DNA from: Thalassotalea sp. LPB0316
GTDB taxonomy: Bacteria > Pseudomonadota > Gammaproteobacteria > Enterobacterales > Alteromonadaceae
Assembly: GCF_014898095.1 (NCBI RefSeq)
Contig: NZ_CP062946.1
Span: 1,240,001-1,304,000 of the forward strand
Length of the DNA stretch: 64,000 nucleotides
Direction: 5' to 3'
Numbering within the stretch: the first letter of the stretch is position 1; each line of letters opens with the position of its first letter. Positions 18,509 through 27,600 of the stretch are shown here, one piece after another. The position numbers were made by a program, and so were the translations under genes. The notes under the pieces are model-generated. The model saw nothing but the letters and a program-made list of their open reading frames with translations. It was not told the DNA's origin and made no database searches.

Positions 18509-21289
18509 TTATTTTACAAAGACCGTTGTGGTTAGTGCTGGTACTACAAAGGTGCCGCCTTTAACTTTACTTTGTTGTGCCGTACTATCGACGCTTTTTG
18601 TTAATACGGGGTGTAAGCTAAACTGTTCTGCCCCTTGATAAGCAAAGGTTAACGCAGTGCGATTAGCGTTAAACAGCACGATAATTTCATTAAAAGCTGA
18701 ATCGTTGTTGTCGGCTTTGACTAAATGCATGGCAATTAAGCCGTCTTGTTGCGTTGGCCCGCTATTTAAAAAGCTTAGCTGATCTATAATGGCTTGCTCA
18801 GTGGTGAGCCTAAATAAATCGCTTGATGTGCGAATTTTCAATAAATCGTTAAACATCTGCGAAGCTAGCTCAATATCGTTAGGCGTTACCTGATCTTTGC
18901 CATTATTGGTGCGAATAATCTTGCTGATCAGCGGCCAGTTTTGTTGATCCTTTTCTGCTGGCGGTAAACCAACGTGATAGTTATTACTTTGCTTTGAAAA
19001 ATCGACATAGTTGAACCAGTCGGAGTAATCGTAGCTATCGCGTAAGTATGATTTTGAGCGCAGTAGCTCTGAGCCCATGTGAATAAACGGAATACCTTGG
19101 CCCAACATCACGTATGACAAACTTTGAATATGCATGCGCACGCGTTCATCTCGGCTGACTGAGAAGTCGGTGCGGTATTGGTTATTATCCCAAAGGGTTT
19201 GGTTATCGTGCTTTGAAACATAGTTAACGGTATCGGCGGGATCAAGGGCGTAGCCAGTTGGTTGGTCGCCATATGGCACTTCTTTCCCCAATACTTGCTC
19301 GCCTGTTTTTAAGGTTAAAGGATAGTTAGCTAAGTTACCTGCTAAGCCGATACGGGTTTGATCGAGCAGTAATTGATAGTCTGGCGCGCCAGGCTCTGAT
19401 TGCAACTCGTTGTTAATGGTACCCAAGCCGTTACCGATACCTTGGTTGCGACGAATATCATTACCCGACACACTGATCCCTGGGCCCCGCACGGCATCGC
19501 GTAAACGGTCAGAGAAGGTGCCGATTTCAGTGCCGGCTAGCTCTAACTGGCTGGCTTGGACAAACTGCTTGTTGTTAGCCACTTCACCAAAATTCCAACC
19601 TTCGCCGTAAAAGTAGTTATCGCTATCAACGCTGAGCACGGCATCACGCGCTTTGAGCATTGACGATTTGGGTTGATGGCCCATCAAGTCGAATCTAAAG
19701 CCATCAATTTTGTAATCTTTTGCCCAAACAACCAGTGAATCGATCATTAACTTTTCCATCATCACTCGTTCTGTAGCGGTATTGTCGCAACACGTAGATT
19801 GCTCAATTGCGCCGCTGATTGGGTTGAGGCGATGGTAGTAATTAGGCACGATTTTATCGAGCACTGCCGTTGGCGCTAAGCCCGCTTGATGGGTATGGTT
19901 ATAAACCACGTCCATGATCACCCGAAATCCCATATTGTGGATGTTTTGGATCATCTGGCGAAACTCGACAATACGCGCTTTACCTTCTGGGTTAACGGCG
20001 TATGAACCTTCTGGCACTGTGTAGTGGAACGGATCGTAACCCCAGTTGTAGTTATCAAATTCGCGTAGTTCAGAAACTAGGTGTTGTGCCTCATTCGATA
20101 GCGGATCATAGCTAGATAGTGCTTGCTTGAGGGTTAATTCGGGTGCTAATTCCTGTGAGCAAATACTGACTTCAGGTCGTGCTTGGCAAACCTTGGCAAC
20201 CTTGTCAGATAAAGCAAAAGCAACACCGGGCTCCTCGTTTATCGTACCAATATCAAAGGTCGGCAATAAGTGAATATAGGTTAAACCCGCGTTTTTGAGT
20301 GTTCGTAAGTGTTTGATGCCATAAGAGTCTGTTTCGTTAAACGCGCCGTATTTGCCGCGATTTGCTTCGTTAGTAAGACGTTTTTCCGCCGCGCTAAAAT
20401 CGCGAATGTGAAGCTCGTAAAAAATCGCATCTTCTTTATTTTTTAAAACTGGGTCGCGCTGTGTTTGCCAGCCTTCAGGCATGGTTGAGCGACTCGATAA
20501 ATCGACAATCTGTGAGTGCTCACTGTTAGTGGAAAGGCTTAATGAGTATGGATCGGTTGTGGTAAATTGCTCGATGTTTTGCGTTAGAGGGTGGTAGGTT
20601 TCAATCTGATATTGGTAGTAGTAGCCATCGAGGTTTTGATCGACAACCAGTTGCCAAACACCCGTTTCGCCATCAAAGTTCATCGCCTTGGTGTCAACCA
20701 ACGCTTTGTTTTGGTCAAAGAGTTTAACTTGGATGTTACGCGCGGTTGGCGACCACAACTTAAACTGGCTAGACGTCGCATTGGCTAGCGCGCCAAAATC
20801 AGTTATTTCGTCGGCATCAAAATCACCGCTGGTATAAAGCTCGTCGATCACATAACTCGTTTGAACATGATGAATAAAGCCAAGTTTATCTTGCTCGCTT
20901 TCTATCACGGCAACGCGACCTTTAATCATGTCTTTGATTTTAGTGCTCTCAACATTGACGCGGTAGAGCTGGAAATCGGCTAGGTGTGGATACTTTGCCT
21001 GCAATACTGCCGGAAACTCGATGGGCTCAAGTGCATAGCCGCTAAGTTGATGCTTGCCAGCTAACTGAGATTTAGTTGGCAGCTCGACTAAGGTTAGCCT
21101 TGCGTTGGTTGATTGCGGCAGCGCAATGGTTGAATTTGTTAGCCAGTGACCGGCAAAGTCTGATTCAACCTGGCTTATGGCTTCACCGGTAAATGTTAGC
21201 GATGGAGAAGTCGTCGCAGATTTTTCAGGCTGTTTATCACAGGCCATCAACACCGCGCATGAAAGTAAACTGGTAAGCAAAACACGCAT
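18509..21289 (-). CDS. pulA: Pullulanase-type alpha-1,6-glucosidase lipoprotein (GH13), shorter form
   Basis: This 926-residue debranching enzyme hydrolyses alpha-1,6 links in pullulan or branched maltodextrin. It begins with a lipoprotein signal (LLTSLLSCAVLMAC, Cys at the end of the lipobox), so it is membrane-anchored. An N-terminal beta domain and a CBM48-like domain (KLWSPTARNIQVKLFDQ) precede the GH13 barrel with the pullulanase signature around DNYNWGYDPFHY. The catalytic residues are visible: D534 in GFRFDLMGH, E563 in YGEGWN and D695 in KHDN. It lacks the CBM41-like domain and C-terminal repeats of its paralogue at 24685. It is transcribed divergently from a TonB receptor, with an operator-like palindrome 86 bp upstream, and is followed by GH97. 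Confidence 0.93.
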   Translation of the reverse strand: MRVLLTSLLSCAVLMACDKQPEKSATTSPSLTFTGEAISQVESDFAGHWLTNSTIALPQSTNARLTLVELPTKSQLAGKHQLSGYALEPIEFPAVLQAKYPHLADFQLYRVNVESTKIKDMIKGRVAVIESEQDKLGFIHHVQTSYVIDELYTSGDFDADEITDFGALANATSSQFKLWSPTARNIQVKLFDQNKALVDTKAMNFDGETGVWQLVVDQNLDGYYYQYQIETYHPLTQNIEQFTTTDPYSLSLSTNSEHSQIVDLSSRSTMPEGWQTQRDPVLKNKEDAIFYELHIRDFSAAEKRLTNEANRGKYGAFNETDSYGIKHLRTLKNAGLTYIHLLPTFDIGTINEEPGVAFALSDKVAKVCQARPEVSICSQELAPELTLKQALSSYDPLSNEAQHLVSELREFDNYNWGYDPFHYTVPEGSYAVNPEGKARIVEFRQMIQNIHNMGFRVIMDVVYNHTHQAGLAPTAVLDKIVPNYYHRLNPISGAIEQSTCCDNTATERVMMEKLMIDSLVVWAKDYKIDGFRFDLMGHQPKSSMLKARDAVLSVDSDNYFYGEGWNFGEVANNKQFVQASQLELAGTEIGTFSDRLRDAVRGPGISVSGNDIRRNQGIGNGLGTINNELQSEPGAPDYQLLLDQTRIGLAGNLANYPLTLKTGEQVLGKEVPYGDQPTGYALDPADTVNYVSKHDNQTLWDNNQYRTDFSVSRDERVRMHIQSLSYVMLGQGIPFIHMGSELLRSKSYLRDSYDYSDWFNYVDFSKQSNNYHVGLPPAEKDQQNWPLISKIIRTNNGKDQVTPNDIELASQMFNDLLKIRTSSDLFRLTTEQAIIDQLSFLNSGPTQQDGLIAMHLVKADNNDSAFNEIIVLFNANRTALTFAYQGAEQFSLHPVLTKSVDSTAQQSKVKGGTFVVPALTTTVFVK

Positions 21290-21374
21290 AATAATGAAGT
21301 CTATTTTTAGTGATTCTTATTGTGTCTCTAATCTATCGAGTAACAGGGTTAATAAGAAGATAGCCTATCTATTA

Positions 21375-21388
21375 TGCATACGTATTCA
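21375..21388 (-). promoter_or_regulatory. LacI-type operator candidate 1 (pullulanase/GH97 side)
   Basis: The site is TGCATACGTATTCA, which reads TGAATACGTATGCA toward the pullulanase gene. The centre ATACGTAT is a perfect palindrome around a CpG, typical of LacI-family sites. It stands 86 bp before the pullulanase start codon. Confidence 0.7.
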
Positions 21389-21553
21389 AAAAGTGCAGTG
21401 TTAATGAAAAGTTAACCTTGAATATTAGATGCCAAATTTTGTTCGTTTTTTACCCGCCCTTAACTGGCATACCTTTGCGCTTAATTTCGAGTAAAAGCTC
21501 TTATTTTGATTGCATTTATTGACGTGAAATTATTAATGTTTTGGACGTTTAGC

Positions 21554-21582
21554 TTGGTTTTTGAATACGTATGCAATTTATA
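21554..21582 (+). promoter_or_regulatory. Candidate sigma-70 promoter of TonB receptor 1
   Basis: TTGGTT (21554-21559) and TTTATA (21577-21582) are separated by 17 bases. The spacer contains the whole operator palindrome at 21562-21575, which would make bound repressor exclude RNA polymerase. The -10 match is modest, so the assignment is tentative. Confidence 0.4.
21562..21575 (+). promoter_or_regulatory. LacI-type operator candidate 2 (TonB receptor 1 side)
   Basis: The site is TGAATACGTATGCA, identical in sequence to the other three when read in the right direction. It is 161 bp before the TonB receptor start codon and within the candidate promoter spacer. Confidence 0.7.
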
Positions 21583-21735
21583 GGTGAACGCGAATTTGTT
21601 TCATAAAGTGGCTAATGGCGTTGAATTTTTGAACGCTAAAAAGGCCATTGTTAGCTCATTGTTAGCACTGGTTATAAACAATAAAAGTTAACCACGAAGT
21701 TAACTAACTACAGAGAGTAATCTGGGGAAGATAAC

Positions 21736-24645
21736 ATGTTTAAACCAAGCAAATTGTCGCTTGCGTTGTTGTCGTGTGGTGTTTTTTCTGTTGGTGGCGC
21801 GATTGCCCAAACAGCAGAGCCAAATCAAGCGCAACAAGTAGCGAATGATGCTCAAGATGAACAAATCGAAGTGATTGAAGTTACCGGCTTTCGCAAATCA
21901 CTAATCGATTCCATTAATGCCAAACGCTTTGCCGATACCGTGACCGAGCAACTATCGGCGGATGATTTGGGGGCATTACCCGATGTTTCAATGGCTGACG
22001 CTTTAACTCGCTTACCCGGCGTTTCAGCTGTGCGCACCGGTGGCCAAGCGGCAGAAATCAATATTCGCGGGATGGACGGCGGTTTTGTTTTTTCAACGTT
22101 GAACGGTCGCGAGCAAGTGTCAACCAGCGGTAGCCGCAGTATTGAGTTCGATCAATATCCGTCTGAGCTCATCAGCCAAGCGGCAGTCTACAAATCACCT
22201 AAAGCGTCGCTTATTGAAGGCGGTGTTGCCGGTACCGTTGAGTTGAAAACGGCGAGCCCACTGAGCATAGATCAAGATCACAAATTCAATATTAATGCCC
22301 GTGGTATGTATAACGACAGAGCTAGCGAAGTGCAAGATGCCAATGAATTTGGCCATCGTTTTAGCTTTTCTTATCAAGGCAAGTTTTTAGATGAAACCTT
22401 TGGCGTTGCCCTAGGTTATGCCCGTTTATATCAGCCAAGTGTTGCGACTCAGTTTATTGGTTTTGCTTATAACGGAGTGAAAGACATTGATTTGGTTGAC
22501 GGTGATGTTGATGGCCCAGTGTACGACGACGGCAGTGCCAACCCTGAACGCGATATCGACAAAGAATACATTTCGGAAGGTTTTGAATTACAGCATTTAG
22601 GCGGTGAAGAAACCCGTAACGGTTATGTCGGTGCGATTGAGTGGGCGCCGAGTGATGTCTTTAAACTGAGAGCAGATGCGTTTGTTTCGAAATTTGATAG
22701 CGAAACATTTGCTCGTGGTTTCCGCGTTAAATTTGGTGGTGAAAACGCCGCTTATGCCAACCCTGTGATCGCTGAAAATGCGATGATTGGCGGTACGGTT
22801 AATCGCACGACTAAGAGTTTTACGCGCGTAGAAACGGTTAACGATGACAACCAAGATTTTGATGAAATTCAAAATTACGGTTTGAACCTTCAGTGGCAAA
22901 TGACGGAGCGTTTTAGCGCTGATTTAGATTTGTCATACTCCAACGCTACGAATAACTTTCGCAATGGTTTGTTGTGGGCGCTAGTTGCCGAAGATGCCAA
23001 TGCCGACGTACCCGTATTCGATACCAATGTTTCGTTATCTTATTTACTCAATGGTTTAGATTTACCTGATGTTGGTTTTAACCAAGCCGATGCTTTAACC
23101 GATATCAATCGCTTGATGGTCAGTAAATACGGGATTTATCCGTACCAAAATGAAGATGAACTCAAAGCGGTTCGATTAGATTTACAATACGATTTAGACA
23201 ACGATTTTTTTAGCGCGATTGAATTTGGTGCGCGCTATTCAGAGCGAGATTACAGCAATGATCGCTCCTTGTATCAGTATGGTAACGACGGCGCTTTTTC
23301 GCCGCGTGAAACGCCATTACAGCTCACCGAAGACATGGTTGAAGTGGTTAATTGGGAAGGCGATTTTTCTTATTTTCCATCGTATTTAGCTATCGATCTC
23401 GATCAGGCGCTTGCCGCGTGGTTCCCCAACGGTATTCCACAACCGGTGCAAACTTGGGGGGCTAATAGTCAAGGCGAGATAGATAACAACTCGTCGTGGT
23501 CGGTATTACAAAGTGGTGATGTTTTCGAGAAAGTGATCTCTGCGTACGTGATGGCTAATATCGATACCGAAATTGGTGGTATTCCGGTAACCGGTAACAT
23601 TGGTATTCGCATGGTCGATACCGATCAATCGTCAACGGTTTATGAAGACGTTGGTGGTGATGTTGCCGCTGGTGCTATGCCTATTGTCGATCAAGTCGGT
23701 TTAGTCAACAGCAATTATGCGTTCAAACGCTTAGGCTTAAAATACACCGATTACTTGCCATCAATGAACTTAAACTTTCGCCTAACCGATAACGATCAAG
23801 TGCGTTTTGCTGCCGCGAAAGTGATGTCGCGCCCTGAAATTAACCGCTTAGTTTCAAACTTAAGTACCAATATTAATGACGATGGTGAGATTTCTGGTAA
23901 CAGTGACAACAACCCATTCTTAAAACCGTTTTACGCCAACCAGTACGATATTTCGTACGAGCGCTATTTTGAAGATTCAGATGGTGCCTTTATTGCGGCG
24001 TTCTTCTACAAGGATATTGAGTCTTTTGTTCAAACCTTGCCAATCTACAATTTCGATTTCAGAGCCAACGGTTTCTACGTGCCTGAAACGATTGAAGATG
24101 AGCTCAGCGGTGTACCAGTAACCGTAGATCCGGTAGGTACTTATACAACCGCCATTAACAATGAGGAAGGCGGCAGTATTAAAGGTATCGAATTAGCTTA
24201 TACCCAAATTTTCTCAATGTTACCTGATTTGTGGTCAGGTTTAGGGTTAAACATCAGTTACTCATACACCAAAAGTGAAGTCGAGTTTTTTACTGACTTA
24301 GGCGGCCAAACGCGCACGCAATCGCTGCCGGGGTTATCTGAAAATGTCTTAAATGCCACCTTGTTTTGGAACTATCAAGATTTCGAAGCGCGGGTCAACA
24401 CTCGTTATCGCTCAGAGTTTGTCTCAGAGCAGTGGGGGGTAAATGAGCAAGTGGTTAATTTCGATGATGAAATCGTCGTTGATATGCAGGCATCTTACGA
24501 TGTTACCGAGCAACTAAGCGTGTTATTCCAAGTGAATAACTTAACCGATGAACCGACCCAAAGTTACTTTGGCTCGAAACAGTTTACCGGCACAACGCAG
24601 TTCTTTGGTCGCCAATTTTACTTGGGGGCAAATTATGCGTTTTAA
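21736..24645 (+). CDS. TonB-dependent receptor 1 of the starch locus
   Basis: This 969-residue outer-membrane receptor has a signal peptide (about 1-24), a TonB box region (EQIEVIEVTGFRKSLIDSI) and a plug domain with LSADDLGALPDVSMADALTRLPGV. A long beta-barrel ends in the aromatic terminus FYLGANYAF needed for barrel assembly. It is of the Xanthomonas/Caulobacter type that imports carbohydrates using TonB-ExbBD energy. GGGGAAG precedes the ATG. It lies between divergent pullulanase 1 and downstream pullulanase 2, 39 bp away, so maltodextrin or pullulan fragments are the likely cargo. No SusD gene is present, as expected for Proteobacteria. Confidence 0.93.
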   Translation: MFKPSKLSLALLSCGVFSVGGAIAQTAEPNQAQQVANDAQDEQIEVIEVTGFRKSLIDSINAKRFADTVTEQLSADDLGALPDVSMADALTRLPGVSAVRTGGQAAEINIRGMDGGFVFSTLNGREQVSTSGSRSIEFDQYPSELISQAAVYKSPKASLIEGGVAGTVELKTASPLSIDQDHKFNINARGMYNDRASEVQDANEFGHRFSFSYQGKFLDETFGVALGYARLYQPSVATQFIGFAYNGVKDIDLVDGDVDGPVYDDGSANPERDIDKEYISEGFELQHLGGEETRNGYVGAIEWAPSDVFKLRADAFVSKFDSETFARGFRVKFGGENAAYANPVIAENAMIGGTVNRTTKSFTRVETVNDDNQDFDEIQNYGLNLQWQMTERFSADLDLSYSNATNNFRNGLLWALVAEDANADVPVFDTNVSLSYLLNGLDLPDVGFNQADALTDINRLMVSKYGIYPYQNEDELKAVRLDLQYDLDNDFFSAIEFGARYSERDYSNDRSLYQYGNDGAFSPRETPLQLTEDMVEVVNWEGDFSYFPSYLAIDLDQALAAWFPNGIPQPVQTWGANSQGEIDNNSSWSVLQSGDVFEKVISAYVMANIDTEIGGIPVTGNIGIRMVDTDQSSTVYEDVGGDVAAGAMPIVDQVGLVNSNYAFKRLGLKYTDYLPSMNLNFRLTDNDQVRFAAAKVMSRPEINRLVSNLSTNINDDGEISGNSDNNPFLKPFYANQYDISYERYFEDSDGAFIAAFFYKDIESFVQTLPIYNFDFRANGFYVPETIEDELSGVPVTVDPVGTYTTAINNEEGGSIKGIELAYTQIFSMLPDLWSGLGLNISYSYTKSEVEFFTDLGGQTRTQSLPGLSENVLNATLFWNYQDFEARVNTRYRSEFVSEQWGVNEQVVNFDDEIVVDMQASYDVTEQLSVLFQVNNLTDEPTQSYFGSKQFTGTTQFFGRQFYLGANYAF

Positions 24646-24684
24646 GTTATCAACTCAGTTAATTTTCACTTCGGAGAGTCGCTC

Positions 24685-27600
24685 ATGTTAGCAACGAATA
24701 TCATCAAATTATTGGCTGTAGCATTGCTGACAGTGCTGCTTAGTGCCTGTGGCGGTGGCTCTAGTGATGTCTCGCCCGGCCAAACTTTATTAACTTGTGA
24801 CGTACCACAAGTGCCCGATGCTACTGGCACTATGTGTGTCGATCCCGAGCCATTGCAATGTAAAGCGCCATTGGTTCCCGATGCACTAAACGAAGAGTGT
24901 GTGGTTGGTTTTAATGAAAATGCACCACTACCTTCGGTTACCCCTGAGGCAAATCAGGCGATTTTGTACTACAACCGCGGTGATGTGGGCGCGCAAAACA
25001 CACCTGATGATCCATCCTATGAAGGCTATCGCTTGCACACTTGGAATAGCGATAGTTGTGACGCTTATGCGCCGCCATTTGATAGCTCTGATTGGGCAAA
25101 TGGCCATATTCACGACGGTGTTGATCCAAACTACGGCGCTTACTGGATCTTAAATTTAAAAGACGGCTACAGCGATTGTGCCAACTTTATTATTCACATT
25201 GGCACTGACGATGCGGGTAAGGCATTAGGCTCAAGTGACTTACAAATGCCACTGAACCAAGATGACGAGCGCTTTGTTCGAATGAACTTCACCTTCCACG
25301 GCGTACCAACGGTATTTGAATATCCTGTTGAGTCGTTAGGTTTTAGTGCCTCGGGTAATTCAGCTCATTGGATTGATGCCAATACGATTGTCTGGAAAGG
25401 CTATAACGAAGGTATTAGCAGCGTTAAGTTACATCACTCAGCAAGTGCGGGTATTGAACAAGATGACGACGGCAATATCACCGGTAGTTCACTTGAATTA
25501 ACGCCCGTTGATTTAACCGATGAGCAACGTGCGCTTGCGCCACAAGTCGCCGATTGGCCAGCGTTCCAAGGTGATTGGCAGGCAAGTGACGCTAAACAAG
25601 TGTTAAAAAACCAATTGCTTGTTGTTGGCTACGATGGTGAAAACAAACCAGCGCTTGCAACTGGCGTGCAAGCAGACAAAGTGCTTGATGTCCTTTATAC
25701 CCAAGGCGATGCTGATGCCGATGAGGCGCAACTAGGCGTGGTTTACGCGAACGGTGAAGTTACTGTTAACTTGTGGGCACCAACGGCGCAAAATGTCGAT
25801 TTATTGGTCTTTGATGCCAACAAAACCGAAACTGGCCGTTATTCAATGACGGAAGATACGGCAACCGGTATCTGGTCGTACACTGGCGATGAGTCACTTG
25901 ATCGCGCGTTTTACCAGTTTGAAGTAACGGTTTACCACTACCAAACCAAAGCGATTGAAGTATTAACGGTGACCGACCCGTATTCGGTGAGCTTATCAAC
26001 CAATGGTATTTACTCTCAGTTTGTTAACTTGGCCGATGAAGACTTAATGCCAGCAGGTTGGGATAGCCATGAAATTCCAACCATTGCTAATGTTGAAGAC
26101 GCAGTGATTTACGAAGGTCATATTCGCGATTTTAGTGCTCGAGATAACACGGTGTCACTGGCAAATCGCGGCAAGTACAAAGCTTTTACTGAGGTTGATT
26201 CTGCACCCGTTCAACATTTACAAAAACTAGCCGACAGTGGCTTAACGCATTTTCATATGCTGCCGGCAAATGACATTGCCACCGTCAACGAAGATGCAGG
26301 GTCGATTGTCGATATTACTGACACAGTTGCAGATCTATGTGCATTAAATGCCAACGCACCGGTTTGTGGTGTGGAAGCCAATGACGCTGTGCTCGCAGAT
26401 GTGTTAGCAAGCTACTCGCCATATACTATCGATGCTGCCATGTTAGTTGATGCGATGCGCAATTTTGATAGCTTCAACTGGGGCTATGATCCTAAGCACT
26501 TTAATGTGCCAGATGGTATTTACGCGTCTAACCCTGATGGCGTTGCCCGAATTATTGAAATGCGCGAGATGATCCAAGCGCTACACAATACTGGGCTGCG
26601 CGTGGTGCTTGATGTGGTGTACAACCATACCAACTCAGCTGGTACTTACGACAACTCTGTGTTGGATAAAGTGGTGCCGGGTTATTATCACTCACGTGAT
26701 ATTGAAACAGGCAGTGTCATTCAGTCAACCTGTTGTAACGATACCGCGCTTGAGCATCGCATGATGGACAAGCTGATGGTTGATTCATTGGTTGTTTGGA
26801 CCGAGCACTATAAGTTTGATGGCTTTAGATTTGACATTATGAGCCACGGCTCGAAAGCGCAAATGTTAGCGGCGCGCGATGCTATTCAAGCAATTGACCC
26901 TGATAACTACTTCTATGGTGAAGGCTGGAATCGCGACGATCGCGGTTTTGCACAAGCTAATCAGTTTAATATGGCGGGTACTGAAATTGCGACCTTTAAC
27001 GATCGCCTGCGCGAGGGCATTCGCACGGCAGAAATTTTCAGTAACAATACTGAAGAAAACGGTCCGTTTATCAAGCAGGATATCGTCAAATTAGGCCTCG
27101 CGGGCTCGCTAGCAGATTACGTGTTGGTCAATTACAACGGTGTCGCGAGCACAGGCTCAGCCTACTCGCCAAATATGTATGCTAAAGATCCAGCAGACAA
27201 TATCAACTACATCTCAAAACACGATAACGAATCACTGTGGGATCAGTTACAGCTTGAATTGCCTGCGGCTTATTCAATGGCAGAGCGTGTGCGTATTCAA
27301 AACGTGTCGCATTCCATCGTTTTGCTTTCTCAAGGTATTCCATTCTTGCAATTAGGTGGTGACTTCTTGCGCTCTAAATCGCTTGATAGAAACACTTATG
27401 ACGCTGGTGATTGGTATAACTATGTTGATTTTGCGATGGAGACTAACAACTTCAACGTTGGCTTACCGCTAGATAAGGGGGGCCGCGACGATGATAGTTT
27501 AGTGAGTATCGCTTCAAGTGCATTAAACCAAGTGGGCATGTCTGAAATGATGTTTGCTTCAAGCGTGTTTAATGAGTTCTTGCAAGTGAGAACTTCAAGT

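Larger units (their letters stand above)
21290..21735. promoter_or_regulatory. Divergent regulatory region of the starch locus
   Basis: This 446-bp gap lies between the leftward pullulanase/GH97 operon and the rightward TonB receptor/pullulanase operon. It contains two copies of a 14-bp palindrome, in opposite orientation and 187 bp apart, each nearest to and reading toward one of the operons. No open frame of note is present. This arrangement fits joint control of both operons by one LacI-family repressor. Confidence 0.7.
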
